NCBI RefSeq assembly: GCF_004368965.1
Contig: NZ_SORO01000001.1
Span: 2,388,001-2,452,000 of the forward strand
From: Leptospira meyeri
GTDB taxonomy: Bacteria; Spirochaetota; Leptospiria; Leptospirales; Leptospiraceae
Direction of reading: 5' to 3'
DNA length: 64,000 nt
Shown: positions 25,508 through 35,081 of the stretch, piece by piece
Numbering within the stretch: the first letter of the stretch is position 1
How the letters are laid out: each line of letters begins with the position of its first letter
Position numbers and translations under genes: made by a program
The notes under the pieces: generated by a model
Seen by the model: the letters and a program-made list of their open reading frames with translations, nothing else
What the model was told of the DNA's origin: nothing
The model's database searches: none

Positions 25508-27073
25508 GTGCGGAAATATCTTTCCTTAGTTTTTATCTTTGTAATCTTTCAACCTACACTCTTCGCCATTGATAGTGATGCGATGAAGGAAGGAAAAAAG
25601 GCTTTTTCAAAAAAAGCCTATGGCGAAGCGATTAAAAAATTTACAAAACATGCCGACTCACACCCGCAAGACGGTGAGGCCTATATGTATTTGGGATATA
25701 TCTATGAGTATAAAAAAGATTATCCTAAATCAATTCAAAACTTTAGAAGAGCTGCCGACCTGGATTTGGACAAAGACCAAAGAAGAACTGTCCTTCTGAA
25801 ACTCGCACTTTTTTTTAATTATCACCAGGATTGGAATTTATCAGCAACTTACTCTTCTCGATATTTGAAATATGATCCAAAAAACGAAGAGGTTCAAAAG
25901 ATTTATAATCGTGCTGTGGGAAACAAAGGGAATCCTTCATCACAATCATATTCACATCCAACAAAAGTAGAATCCAAACCTGCAGAACAGAAACCATCAG
26001 AAGTCAAAAAAGATTCTGTTAAAAAACATGAAGATGTTTCAGATGATTCGGAAGCAACTAAACCAAGCGAACATTATGAACAACTTTTGGCGAACCAACC
26101 GAATCTAGAAGATGTTCGTTGGGATTATGTTCTAGCATTGTTTGAAGAAAAAAAATACGATAAAGCAGAAACAAATCTCAAAATCCTAATCGAAAAAAAT
26201 CCCTCCAGATCGAGATACCATTACAAATTAGGGATAGTCAAACTTAGACAAGATGATCCCAAATCTGCGATTGAATCATTTGAACGTGCGAAAAAAAATC
26301 CTTTTTCAAAAGACACCAATGTATTTTTGTATTATGTTTATTTGAATGAAGGAATTGCATTTCAAAAGTTAGCTGAACTTGAAAAAGCGGAAATTTCTTT
26401 CCAACAAGCTTACAAACAATTACAAAAAGATCCTCCCCTTTTGGCTTTGGCAAGGTTGTACGAACAAAAATCAGATTGGGAAAATTGTATTTCTTATTCT
26501 GACAAAGCACTATCTTTAAATCCAAACCAAATAGAATCTCATATGTTTCGTTTTGTTTGTATGTTTGAAGTTGGCAAAAGAACTAAAAAGTTTGAAACTA
26601 GTTTTGCAAAATATGCTGAATTCATTGATTCTAAATTTCCAGATTTAAAACAAACTCCCGAAAAATACCAAATAGGTTTTATTAAACTTGCAAGACGTTA
26701 TACGGAAACCAATGCATTTGACAAAGCAGAAACTTACTTTTCTGTTTTGGAAAAAGATCCAACCAGGTCCGAATCCCGAGAATTTTTATTTTATCGAGGG
26801 CGAAATTATTTTTATTCTGGAAAACTGGATTTAGCCATTTCGATCTTACAAAAAGTAACAGGTTCTTCTTCCGGATATTATCTTCTTGCTCGATGTTATT
26901 CTAAAAAAGGGGACGTTACTAAAACCAAAGAACAATTTAAGTTAGCTGCGGATTTAAAACCTGAGTATTGGACTTCGGAATCTTTAGAGAAGGATTTTAA
27001 AGATATTTGGAAAGATAGTTCTTTTAAAGAATTTATTCAAACAAAGGCGGGAACGGTAACTCCCCAAAACTGA
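25508..27073 (+). CDS. TPR-repeat exported protein
   Basis: About 521 residues: signal peptide (MRKYLSLVFIFVIFQPTLFA) followed by TPR units at about 30-135 (AYMYLGYIYEYKKDYPKSIQ), a Lys/Ser/Pro-rich charged linker (about 140-195), then further TPRs to the end (KYDKAETNLKILIEKNP, DLAISILQKV). TPRs mediate protein-protein contacts; no partner can be named. GTG 25508 preferred because it gives a regular signal peptide; TTG 25499 is the alternative. The upstream neighbour is the GMC gene. Confidence 0.8.
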   Translation: MRKYLSLVFIFVIFQPTLFAIDSDAMKEGKKAFSKKAYGEAIKKFTKHADSHPQDGEAYMYLGYIYEYKKDYPKSIQNFRRAADLDLDKDQRRTVLLKLALFFNYHQDWNLSATYSSRYLKYDPKNEEVQKIYNRAVGNKGNPSSQSYSHPTKVESKPAEQKPSEVKKDSVKKHEDVSDDSEATKPSEHYEQLLANQPNLEDVRWDYVLALFEEKKYDKAETNLKILIEKNPSRSRYHYKLGIVKLRQDDPKSAIESFERAKKNPFSKDTNVFLYYVYLNEGIAFQKLAELEKAEISFQQAYKQLQKDPPLLALARLYEQKSDWENCISYSDKALSLNPNQIESHMFRFVCMFEVGKRTKKFETSFAKYAEFIDSKFPDLKQTPEKYQIGFIKLARRYTETNAFDKAETYFSVLEKDPTRSESREFLFYRGRNYFYSGKLDLAISILQKVTGSSSGYYLLARCYSKKGDVTKTKEQFKLAADLKPEYWTSESLEKDFKDIWKDSSFKEFIQTKAGTVTPQN

Positions 27074-27112
27074 TCAAATTCAGAGATGAGTGAAACAAGT
27101 TACAAAAACTAA

Positions 27113-27142
27113 ATTACCTCGGGTATATTCCTCCGAGGTAAT
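27113..27142. terminator. bidirectional terminator between TPR gene and aroD
   Basis: ATTACCTCGG (27113-27122) and CCGAGGTAAT (27133-27142) form a perfect 10-bp stem with a ten-base loop. On the minus strand it is followed by TTTAGTTTTTG, a good tail for the aroD operon; it also lies 40 bp beyond the convergent TPR gene. Confidence 0.75.
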
Positions 27143-27147
27143 CACAT

Positions 27148-27864
27148 TTAATCTTCTTTAGATTCTTTTCCAGAACCTGGACTTTTAAACAAATCAGCCC
27201 TAAGTTTTTTAAAGGTTTCCACCGAAATTTGACCAGGTGCCTTTGGTTCACCTAATGTCATGTAGGTAAAAGAAGAATGGAATTTATCTCCAAAGATTCG
27301 AGAGATGAGTCCAAGTTCGCCCATACAAATTCCAATCATTGTATTTGATTTGGATAGTAGTTTGATATCGTTTAAAAAATCTGCAGTTTCTTCTATATCT
27401 TCTGGTGTGATCGCAAACTTGAAGATGGGGTTTTTCTTTTTTACGGGTTTTGCTTTATTAATGAAATTGGTCATTTCATTTGCAAGGATAGACTTTTTAA
27501 AAGAATGATAGGAATAAATGATCCGATAGTTTAATGTTTCGTAATTACGAAAAATGGTATCTTCCCGATTGAGTTCGATGTCTAGATAGTTGGCATTATC
27601 ATTAAAATCTTTTAATATCCCTTCTACATCTTCATGGAAAAGTTTTACATAGGAGCGAACACTGCTATCTTCTGCTCTTCTATAAGTAAAAAGAACAGGA
27701 AGGCCTAAAGCTTTTAGCTTTTTTTTCATTTCTTTCTGTATGTAGTTTCTGGAAAAAAGATCCAATCGGACTTCGATGATATCGACGTCCTTTGCATCTT
27801 TTTTTTGTAAATGGCGGAGGTCATCTTCACCAACAGAAGCTACGATTTTATATGAATCTGGCAT
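27148..27864 (-). CDS. aroD: 3-dehydroquinate dehydratase, type I
   Basis: Shikimate-pathway enzyme that dehydrates 3-dehydroquinate through a Schiff base. A 238-residue protein with EVRLDLF near residue 30, the catalytic His region SYHSFKK (about 117-123) and the Schiff-base Lys in FKFAIT (about 149), plus a C-terminal GQISVETFKKLR like other type I enzymes. Last gene of a four-gene minus-strand operon; another shikimate gene, aroC, starts divergently at the operon head. Confidence 0.88.
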   Translation of the reverse strand: MPDSYKIVASVGEDDLRHLQKKDAKDVDIIEVRLDLFSRNYIQKEMKKKLKALGLPVLFTYRRAEDSSVRSYVKLFHEDVEGILKDFNDNANYLDIELNREDTIFRNYETLNYRIIYSYHSFKKSILANEMTNFINKAKPVKKKNPIFKFAITPEDIEETADFLNDIKLLSKSNTMIGICMGELGLISRIFGDKFHSSFTYMTLGEPKAPGQISVETFKKLRADLFKSPGSGKESKED

Positions 27865-27870
27865 AATGAT

Positions 27871-28845
27871 TTAAAGTCCTTTTTGTAATAAATCGTGTAA
27901 GGAGATCATTCCTACGAATAAACCATTTTCGTCCACAACGGGCGCAACGGATATTGGTCGCTCCCGACCTTCCATTTTGATTAAAACATCATAGGCTTTT
28001 TCTTCAGGTCTGAAACTACTTGGATTTGCATTCATCATTTCCTTTGCAGTGACAGTCGGTGAAAGAGTATTTTTAGTCAAAAACTTTCGGATGTCATAAT
28101 CTGTAATCAAACCAATTAATTTGGAATTTGAGTCCACGACGCCAGTGGCACCAATCCCTTTCTCCGTGATTTCTTTGAGAATTGTTTCTAGATTGGCATC
28201 AACCGGAATGGAAGCGTTTCTTTCCCCTTTCCGCATTACATCCGATAGATGTAAGGACAGGCGTTTTCCTAACCTTCCAGCCGGATGGTACAAAGCAAAA
28301 TCATTGGCTTGGAAATTTTTTAATTCCATGAGTGCTACCGCAATGGCATCGCCGAGGACTAAAGCAATTGTGGTACTTGATGTAGGAGCCAAATCCAAAG
28401 GACAAGCTTCTTTTAGAACAGGCGTGATAATGACGATATCTGACAGAGAAGCTAACTTTGATTTGGCGTTTGCAGTAATCCCTACTATTTTTGCTCCAAT
28501 TTTACGGAGTGTAGGCAAAATATAATTGAGTTCTTCGGATTCCCCGCTTTTGCCAATAGCTAGAACCACATCATCCGGCCCAACAATACCTGAATCCCCA
28601 TGTGAAGCATCTGTTGGATGTAAAAAGTAAGCAGAGGTTCCCGTGGAAGAAAGTGTATGGGATATTTTTTTGGCAATATCACCTGATTTACCAACTCCGG
28701 TGACAATTACCTTACCAGTGGATTTTAAAATTAGATCAATACAATCTTTAACGGAAGGATCTAGTTGGTCGCGGAAGTGTACCAATGAAGAAATTTCATC
28801 ATCTAGTGCTTGTTTAACGATTGCGATCGTATCTTTTTCTTTCAT
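27871..28845 (-). CDS. kdsD: arabinose-5-phosphate isomerase
   Basis: Converts ribulose-5-phosphate to arabinose-5-phosphate, the first step to Kdo for LPS. Layout: SIS domain (about 1-190) with VTGVGKSGDIAKK, HPTDASHGDSG and IGKSGESEE, then two CBS domains (about 205-265 and 270-324) with GLITDYDIRK and GMISLHDLL. Full length for KdsD/KpsF (324). Overlaps the NusG-like gene by 4 bp. It implies an LPS-bearing outer membrane. Confidence 0.93.
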   Translation of the reverse strand: MKEKDTIAIVKQALDDEISSLVHFRDQLDPSVKDCIDLILKSTGKVIVTGVGKSGDIAKKISHTLSSTGTSAYFLHPTDASHGDSGIVGPDDVVLAIGKSGESEELNYILPTLRKIGAKIVGITANAKSKLASLSDIVIITPVLKEACPLDLAPTSSTTIALVLGDAIAVALMELKNFQANDFALYHPAGRLGKRLSLHLSDVMRKGERNASIPVDANLETILKEITEKGIGATGVVDSNSKLIGLITDYDIRKFLTKNTLSPTVTAKEMMNANPSSFRPEEKAYDVLIKMEGRERPISVAPVVDENGLFVGMISLHDLLQKGL

Positions 28846-29381
28846 ATAATTAATTCCTCCCAGGCCAAATCACCTACATTGACTTGGTAAACAAAAGCAG
28901 TGTTAATTTCCGGGATGCGGAGGATTACTTTTGTTTTATTTTTAATTTCTATAACTTCCATAGTTTTGCCAACATAGGCACCACCAATGATACGAACCCT
29001 TTTCCCTTTCTCTAATACGGATTCCGGGCTCGTGGTCAATGAATCTGCATATTTCTGCAACCCAAGTTCTAAAATATCCAAATCGTCTTGGGACACCGTT
29101 GCGGGTTGGCCTTTATGAAAGACAAAATGGTGGGAACCGGGTAATTGGAGGACTTTATTTTTATCTCTCCAGAAGACAATTTTAACAAAAATATAAGAAG
29201 GTAGGACAGGGACATGGATCCACTTAAATCGATCTGTCCATTTTTTTCGTTCTTTGCGGATGGGGAGATAGTTTTCCAGATGATATTTTTTTAGAAGTTC
29301 ACTGAGTTTTTTTTCTGCTCTGGGTTTTGTATACACAATGTACCAAGCACTTTCTTCTATGGAGGGATTAGTCTCGGACAT
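28842..29381 (-). CDS. NusG-like (RfaH/UpxY-type) antitermination factor
   Basis: A 179-residue NusG paralogue. The N-terminal NGN domain shows WYIVYTKPRAEKKL, a ERKKWTDRFKWIHVPVLPSY block and the IFVKIVF strand; the C-terminal KOW domain is GKRVRIIGGAYVGKTMEV. It is smaller than housekeeping NusG with more divergence and resembles the specialised paralogues that control long surface-polysaccharide operons. Targets cannot be read here; the neighbour kdsD hints at LPS. Overlaps both adjacent genes. Confidence 0.85.
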   Translation of the reverse strand: MSETNPSIEESAWYIVYTKPRAEKKLSELLKKYHLENYLPIRKERKKWTDRFKWIHVPVLPSYIFVKIVFWRDKNKVLQLPGSHHFVFHKGQPATVSQDDLDILELGLQKYADSLTTSPESVLEKGKRVRIIGGAYVGKTMEVIEIKNKTKVILRIPEINTAFVYQVNVGDLAWEELII

Positions 29382-29865
29382 CTAAACGGAACCTAATGGG
29401 TAGAACAAATTCTTTACCTTTGGAATGTTGGAACTGCCAATCGGCGAGTTGCCGACGCACCTGTAAATCAAAGACACCATACCTACATGGGGTGACCACT
29501 GCAATTTTTTCCAAAGACCCATCTTCTTTGACGGTCAATCGGTACACACAAACATCTTCCAATTTTTGTTCTAAGGCTAGTGGCGGATAACTAAGGCAGT
29601 TTTGGAATTCTGAGATCTCATCTTCAACGGTTTTTGTTCCTTCTTCCTTTGATGGATTTTTGGAGGAGGAAGTTGTGGTATTTCCGAATCCTGTGGAAAA
29701 TTGTAAATGTATGGTGGATAAGCTACTACCCTCTTTCCATTTTAAAAATGGCGAATCTATGTCCCTTTTAAGGTTATAACCGAATAGAGCGAAAACTAAC
29801 AAGAGGTGAAATCCAAAAGTGATGGAAAGAGCCTTGTATTTCGAACCTTCAAAGAGGATGTGCAT
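29368..29865 (-). CDS. TonB-like protein
   Basis: About 166 residues from the ATG at 29865: short cytoplasmic part, one transmembrane helix ([19 protein letters not shown]), a Ser/Thr/Lys linker (about 45-80) and a TonB-type C-terminal domain with [29 protein letters not shown] and a [10 protein letters not shown] helix. TonB transmits inner-membrane energy to outer-membrane receptors such as the one at 4.9-7.0 kb. Unusually short linker and two cysteines in the C-terminal domain. A TTG at 29934 would extend it into the divergent aroC start. Confidence 0.7.
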   Translation of the reverse strand: MHILFEGSKYKALSITFGFHLLLVFALFGYNLKRDIDSPFLKWKEGSSLSTIHLQFSTGFGNTTTSSSKNPSKEEGTKTVEDEISEFQNCLSYPPLALEQKLEDVCVYRLTVKEDGSLEKIAVVTPCRYGVFDLQVRRQLADWQFQHSKGKEFVLPIRFRLDVRD

Positions 29866-29924
29866 TCCAAGTTCATGAAAAACTTTATTGGAGAGAATGC
29901 AATCTCCATTTTCATTGTCCGTAT

Positions 29925-31061
29925 ATGCCTTCAAGTTGGGGAAAAATTTTCAGAGTATCAACATTTGGTGAGTCTCACGGAACTTCTGTTGGAGTTGTCG
30001 TGGATGGAGTTCCTGCTGGCTTACCATTTCCAGAGGAAGAAATCCAAAAGGATTTAACACGCCGTAGACCCGGCCAAAATGATCTCACCACTCCACGGGA
30101 TGAGAAGGATCGTATGGTTGTGGAATCAGGAGTGTTCCAAGGTAAAACAACGGGTAGCCCCATTCTCATGAAAGTGAACAACCAAAACACAATTGGAAGT
30201 GACTATGATGAAATGGCTCATGTGTTTCGGCCTTCCCATGCAGATTATACATATTCAGAAAAATACGGACACAGGGCTCATGTGGGCGGTGGTAGGTCAT
30301 CCGTTCGGGAAACAATTGGAAGAGTAGCTGCGGCAGGCCTTGCCCGAGTGATTTTAGAAAGAGAGTTGGGAATCTCAACAGTAGGTTGGGTGGATTCCAT
30401 TGGTCCAATCGATTCTAATATTAGTGAATCAGAATATCCTATTTCTAGAGATATCGTAGACAACTTCCCCACGAGATGTCCAAAAAAATCGTCTAATGAC
30501 GAAATGGAGACTCTTATTCGGAAACTTAGAGATGAAGGAGATTCTGTTGGTGGAGTTGTAAAAATTGCTGTGAGAAACTTACCACCTGGCCTAGGTGATC
30601 CCGTATATGATAAGTTAGATGCTGATTTGGCCAAGGCAATTTTGTCAATTTCTGCATGTAAAGGATTTGAAGTGGGTTCTGGATTTACTGGTACTCGCCA
30701 AACGGGAAGCGTTCACAACGATGAATTTTATATCGAACCGGGAACTGGAAAAGTCAAAACAAGAACTAACAATTCTGGTGGTATTCAAGGCGGAATTTCT
30801 AACGGAATGGATTTGATCCTTCGTGCAGCTTTCAAACCAACTTCTACCATTAAAAAAGAACAAAAAACAATTAACGATAAAAATGAAGAAACGATTTTAA
30901 AGGCAAAAGGCCGACATGATGCATGTGTGCTTCCAAGAGCAGTTCCAATTGTGGAAGCTGTCGTAAACCTTGTAATCGTGGATGCCTATCTTTACCAAAG
31001 AGCCTTACAACCAAAATGGTTTATGAAATATGCAAATTTAGATTCTATTCCAGAACAATAA
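29925..31061 (+). CDS. aroC: chorismate synthase
   Basis: Last step of the shikimate pathway, EPSP to chorismate, needing reduced FMN. 378 residues. Seen: [20 protein letters not shown] at the N-terminus, RRRPGQND, the [21 protein letters not shown] block, and [13 protein letters not shown], all family signatures. ATG at 29925 gives the standard N-terminus ([11 protein letters not shown]). Divergent from the TonB-like operon; the response-regulator gene follows 16 bp downstream. Confidence 0.97.
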   Translation: MPSSWGKIFRVSTFGESHGTSVGVVVDGVPAGLPFPEEEIQKDLTRRRPGQNDLTTPRDEKDRMVVESGVFQGKTTGSPILMKVNNQNTIGSDYDEMAHVFRPSHADYTYSEKYGHRAHVGGGRSSVRETIGRVAAAGLARVILERELGISTVGWVDSIGPIDSNISESEYPISRDIVDNFPTRCPKKSSNDEMETLIRKLRDEGDSVGGVVKIAVRNLPPGLGDPVYDKLDADLAKAILSISACKGFEVGSGFTGTRQTGSVHNDEFYIEPGTGKVKTRTNNSGGIQGGISNGMDLILRAAFKPTSTIKKEQKTINDKNEETILKAKGRHDACVLPRAVPIVEAVVNLVIVDAYLYQRALQPKWFMKYANLDSIPEQ

Positions 31062-31077
31062 AGGAATCCTAATACAG

Positions 31078-31818
31078 ATGAACCGACCAAAAGTTTATAA
31101 AGTCCTATTACTTGAAGATGATGAAAGTAGCGCCAAACTACTATTACATACCTTGGAAAGATATAACTTTGACGTCACTCATGTTGTGGATGGAATGTCG
31201 GGACTCACCAAAATTAGAAACAATAGTTATGATTTGGTCATTAGTGATGTCAATATGCCCTATTTGGACGGAATTAGTTTTTTGGAGAAAGGAAAAGACA
31301 TGTTGAAGATGACCCCTGTCATCATGTTAACTGCCGTTGGCGAAAAAGACCAAGTGCGAAGAGCGGCTCTCAGTCACGTCACAGCATATCTTTTAAAACC
31401 AATTGCAAACCAAGCTTTGCTGGAAAAAATTGCGCAAGTTTTGCAGCTAAAACCCGAAAACATCATTGATAAAAAAGCATTTCCGTTAGTGGTCAATGTT
31501 ACGGAACTTTCCATTTCTCAAATGGTTTTGGACATTCAGGGATGTCCCGGCAAAAAATCGACAGAGGAAATCTTTGATCGGTTTATGTTGTCCTTGGGAG
31601 GAAGAGGGTCGTTCACCAATTTGAGAATCAATCTCGATAACGCCTTTTTTTACGAAGTTAAGTCATTACAAATTTTGGATGATCTGATTGCAAAAATTCT
31701 CAAACAGACCAATATCCGAGCCAGTTCCTTGTTTTTAGATTCGGAATTCTTCAATAACCATGTAGTGGATTTGCAACCCTACTCGTACCTTTCTGAGGTA
31801 AATATAATTTCAAAATGA
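31078..31818 (+). CDS. response regulator with uncharacterised output domain
   Basis: A 246-residue protein. Residues about 6-125 are a receiver with LLEDDES, phospho-acceptor Asp in ISDVNMPYLDG, Thr in MLTAVG and Lys in LLKPIAN, so it should accept phosphate. The C-terminal 110 residues (from about 135) match no output domain I know; no HTH is visible. The cognate kinase is not adjacent. Follows aroC closely. Confidence 0.85.
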   Translation: MNRPKVYKVLLLEDDESSAKLLLHTLERYNFDVTHVVDGMSGLTKIRNNSYDLVISDVNMPYLDGISFLEKGKDMLKMTPVIMLTAVGEKDQVRRAALSHVTAYLLKPIANQALLEKIAQVLQLKPENIIDKKAFPLVVNVTELSISQMVLDIQGCPGKKSTEEIFDRFMLSLGGRGSFTNLRINLDNAFFYEVKSLQILDDLIAKILKQTNIRASSLFLDSEFFNNHVVDLQPYSYLSEVNIISK

Positions 31819-31822
31819 AGGT

Positions 31823-31851
31823 TTGACAAAAACAAAAGACCTAGGTCTAAT
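31823..31851 (+). promoter_or_regulatory. strong promoter of nuoG-nuoI with palindromic spacer
   Basis: TTGACA (31823-31828), 17-base spacer, TCTAAT (31846-31851), 21 bases before the nuoG start. The perfect palindrome AGACCTAGGTCT (31837-31848) covers the spacer and the -10; a second ACCTAGG (31855-31861) follows in the leader. Its position suggests a repressor site. Confidence 0.6.
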
Positions 31852-31872
31852 CAAACCTAGGGGGCCTGTTCT

Positions 31873-33321
31873 TTGGTTAAGATAAAGATAGACGGAGTCG
31901 AATACGAAGTCGACGAAAAGAAAAACCTCATCGACGCCACAAAAGAAGTAGGAGTCGAAATCCCTTACTTTTGTTACCACCCAGCACTCAGCATTGTCGG
32001 TATGTGCCGCATGTGTCTCATTGAAATTGAAGGTGTTCCTCGTTTACAAGCAGCTTGTAATACTCCTGTAAAAGAAGGAATGGGTATCATTACTAAGTCA
32101 GACCGAGTGAAAGAAGCTCGTGCTGGTACAATGGAATTTTTACTCGCAAATCATCCGTTAGACTGTCCTGTTTGTGATAAAGCTGGAGAATGTCGTTTGC
32201 AAGACAATGCATTTGGTTCTGGTTCCGGACATTCAAGGTTTGAATTTGATAAAAGAAATATACCTCAAGAAGAGATTGGAACCAATCTCATCATCAATCA
32301 TAATCGTTGTATAGTTTGTTATCGTTGTGTTCGTTTTGAAGAAGAAAAGGTGGGTGAGTCCAATCTTGGTCTTTTTGAGCGAGGAAATCATTCCATCATT
32401 GGACTTGCTAAATCAGAACCAATCGATCACAACTACCAAGGTGCTTTAGCAGATATTTGTCCTGTCGGAGCACTACTAAATAATAAAACATTATTTAAGT
32501 CGCGCGTTTGGTGGTATAAATCACATAAATCGGTTTGTCATGGTTGTTCTACAGGTTGTAATGTAACAACAAATGTTCGAGACAATAAAATGTATCGTTA
32601 TATGGTTCGTGAGAACTATGACCAAGGCATGTTTTTCCTTTGTGACAAGGGAAGATTTGATTTGGATTGGATGAATCAAAATCGTCTTCACAGTTACTTA
32701 GAAGCGGGAAATCCGTCAACATCCAAAGAAGTCATTTCAAAAATCGCAGATCGTATGAGAGAAGCGAAGTCGATTGCTGTTCTTGGTGGAGCTCATGAAT
32801 CCAATGAAACTCTGGAATCACTTAAAAAAGGATTTGAGTTGGTTGCGCGTGAGTTAGGTGGTAAATCCATCCAATGGGAATCTCGTGTAACAGATGCACA
32901 AAACAAAGAAACGGAACAAGTGGATTTTTTGCTCACAAAAGACAACCACCCGAACACAAAGGGAGCTGTTGATTTGGGAATCACTACAACTTCAGGAATT
33001 TCTGGGATCGTCAATGCCGTTAAGTCTGGTGCCATTGATTTGGTGTTTGTATTGAAAGAGTCAATCCCGGAAGGAATTGATCCAGCAAAGGTAATTTCCT
33101 TTGACACTAACTTAACTGATGCAGCAAGGAACGCTAGTTTGGCGGCACCGATTCAAATTTTTGCAGAATCTGCGGGTAGTTTTACCAATAAAAACGGCCT
33201 CAGACAAAACTTTGAGCAGTCGATGAATCCGATCAAAGGATTGTTAACTGTAGCTGGTGTTGTGGATTTGATCTTCCAAAAACTAACTGAAAAAGTGGAG
33301 GCATCTGTTGGGAACCGTTAA
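31873..33321 (+). CDS. nuoG: NADH-quinone oxidoreductase subunit G-like (short)
   Basis: Iron-sulfur subunit of complex I. Seen: N-terminal 2Fe-2S site ([21 protein letters not shown]), [18 protein letters not shown] for the His/Cys 4Fe-4S cluster, [12 protein letters not shown] with ADICPVGAL, then [10 protein letters not shown] with FLCDKGRF, the extra N7-type cluster site. At 482 residues it is far shorter than usual NuoG (about 700-900): the molybdopterin-like domain is reduced to about 230 residues. TTG start at 31873. nuoI overlaps the 3' end. Other complex I genes are not in the window. Confidence 0.85.
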   Translation: MVKIKIDGVEYEVDEKKNLIDATKEVGVEIPYFCYHPALSIVGMCRMCLIEIEGVPRLQAACNTPVKEGMGIITKSDRVKEARAGTMEFLLANHPLDCPVCDKAGECRLQDNAFGSGSGHSRFEFDKRNIPQEEIGTNLIINHNRCIVCYRCVRFEEEKVGESNLGLFERGNHSIIGLAKSEPIDHNYQGALADICPVGALLNNKTLFKSRVWWYKSHKSVCHGCSTGCNVTTNVRDNKMYRYMVRENYDQGMFFLCDKGRFDLDWMNQNRLHSYLEAGNPSTSKEVISKIADRMREAKSIAVLGGAHESNETLESLKKGFELVARELGGKSIQWESRVTDAQNKETEQVDFLLTKDNHPNTKGAVDLGITTTSGISGIVNAVKSGAIDLVFVLKESIPEGIDPAKVISFDTNLTDAARNASLAAPIQIFAESAGSFTNKNGLRQNFEQSMNPIKGLLTVAGVVDLIFQKLTEKVEASVGNR

Positions 33322-33835
33322 TGTCATCAACGTAGCCAAAAAACATCAGTTTTCTTGGTATGAAAAGTTCTATTTTTGGTCCATAGGCAAAGGTCTTTGG
33401 ATCACTTTGAAACATTTTGTTAAGGTAGCTTTGTTCAATAAACAGGTGACCATCGAATACCCTGATAAAAAACGCCAGTATTCCACTCGGTTCCGCGGTA
33501 TGCACTCGATGAAACGAGATGAAAAGGGTCGGGAACGATGCACTGCTTGTTTTTGTTGTATGTGGATTTGTCCTGCGAATGCTATTCATATCGAAGCCGC
33601 CGAAGTTCCTTCAGATCGCCAACATCTTCATCCGGAGGATAAGTTTGCTAAGAAGTTTGAAATCAACTTACTGCGATGTATCTTCTGTGGTCTATGTGAA
33701 GAAGCTTGTCCTAAAGGCGCAATTTATCTAGATGGAACTGGTGAAATGGCAGCTGACAATCGTGAAGATCTATTTTTAACCAAAGAAAGAATGATGGAAA
33801 AAACTGGCGGTCCAATTCTCGGCCAAAGGAATTAA
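33308..33835 (+). CDS. nuoI: NADH-quinone oxidoreductase subunit I
   Basis: A 175-residue ferredoxin-like complex I subunit with two 4Fe-4S motifs: [12 protein letters not shown] (about residue 78) and [12 protein letters not shown] (about 121). N-terminal amphipathic segment as in NuoI, with [16 protein letters not shown] before the first cluster. TTG at 33308 preceded by GGAGG; overlaps nuoG by 14 bp, so translationally coupled. Bridges electrons from NuoG to the membrane arm. Confidence 0.92.
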   Translation: MGTVNVINVAKKHQFSWYEKFYFWSIGKGLWITLKHFVKVALFNKQVTIEYPDKKRQYSTRFRGMHSMKRDEKGRERCTACFCCMWICPANAIHIEAAEVPSDRQHLHPEDKFAKKFEINLLRCIFCGLCEEACPKGAIYLDGTGEMAADNREDLFLTKERMMEKTGGPILGQRN

Positions 33836-33861
33836 GTTTATTTTTTCTTTTTAATTCAATT

Positions 33862-33905
33862 GCCCGGTTTTTGTTTTTTAATTTAAACTACCGGGTATTA
33901 TTTTT
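33862..33905 (+). terminator. terminator after nuoI
   Basis: CCCGGT (33863-33868) pairs with ACCGGG (33890-33895) across a T/A-rich 21-base loop, followed by TATTATTTTT. Confidence 0.45.
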
Positions 33906-33998
33906 AAAACCAACGTTATTATAACCTTCGTGAATTCACTTTCTTTGATTCAAAAATCGAAAAACATTTTTTTCTATATAAAGTTTGCAAACAGATTG

Positions 33999-35009
33999 AT
34001 GGTAATCAAAAGTTTGAGAATTCTTTTTAGTATTTTTGTTTGGATTCTCGTATTTGGGTTTCATTCTACACTTTTTGCTGAAACTACCATTATTGAAAAC
34101 GAAGAAGATGAAAGGAGAGTTTTGGAGAATCATGCTTTTGAAAAGTTACGATTTGGCCTCGCTAATCATATTCACTATTATAAAGTTAAAAAAACTAAAA
34201 ACACAGTTGTAGAACAACGATCTGGACGAAAACGATTGTATGATCATAATTTGATTTTACGTTCGATCTTTCGAAATCGTATTTTACACCATGAGTATGG
34301 GTCCATTGGGCGTTTGTTAGATGGCGCTAGTTTTATCGATTTTGGAAGTGCCATTCTTTATGAAGAAGGTGCGGTCACGGTTCGGGACTTATACGAAGAT
34401 CAGTTCCTTTCACGTTACATAAAAAAAATTGTGGCAACTGATATTAATGATCCGGAATACGATCACACACGGTATATAGAAATTCATCTCACAGAAAGAG
34501 AACCGTTTCCTTTTGCTTTTAACGAGATTCCTTATCGATTGGATGACCCTTCCTACATTCGAATTTTAACAAAATTATATACGCCAAATGAATTTTCACC
34601 AGTAATCTTTCGCAGTACCAATTCCGGTCCTGATTTGTTTTATACTGTAGAAGAGATGAGGGAACATTTTCGATCGGTTTTGGATGCCAACCCTCATCGC
34701 ACCATTTTATATTTTTTCAATCGTTACATATTTTTTCGAACTCCCTGTGAATCCAAGTTCCAACTCATTGGAACCATCGATGAAAAGGTCGGCGTGAACC
34801 ATAGTTTCAGCGCTTGGCGTTATGTGGATTGGAACAAAAGGGAATTTTCGGAGGCGATTGAACCCAATTTTCGCTACGTTCGGATTGCCGAAGAACGAAA
34901 TGAAAGCAAAGCAGACCGACTCGACGCTATGTTTTCGGGTTACGGCTGCCAAATTCGAGCAAAATTACTCTACTACCGTCACAAATTCATGAAAACTATG
35001 ACGAAATGA
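33999..35009 (+). CDS. exported protein of unknown function
   Basis: About 336 residues from the ATG at 33999, which gives a clean signal peptide (SLRILFSIFVWILVFGFHSTLFA); a GTG at 33930 is the alternative. The mature protein is soluble and charged, with a segment SFIDFGSAILYEEG followed by IVATDINDPEYDH that recalls a methyltransferase-like Rossmann core, but key motifs are not clear. No family recognised. Located between the nuo pair and the thiolase gene. Confidence 0.65.
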   Translation: MVIKSLRILFSIFVWILVFGFHSTLFAETTIIENEEDERRVLENHAFEKLRFGLANHIHYYKVKKTKNTVVEQRSGRKRLYDHNLILRSIFRNRILHHEYGSIGRLLDGASFIDFGSAILYEEGAVTVRDLYEDQFLSRYIKKIVATDINDPEYDHTRYIEIHLTEREPFPFAFNEIPYRLDDPSYIRILTKLYTPNEFSPVIFRSTNSGPDLFYTVEEMREHFRSVLDANPHRTILYFFNRYIFFRTPCESKFQLIGTIDEKVGVNHSFSAWRYVDWNKREFSEAIEPNFRYVRIAEERNESKADRLDAMFSGYGCQIRAKLLYYRHKFMKTMTK

Positions 35010-35081
35010 TGATTTTTTTACTTTTCTTGTGAGGCGAACTCTGTACGTTTTTCCTAGAAACACCCAGAGAGAGGTAAACCC

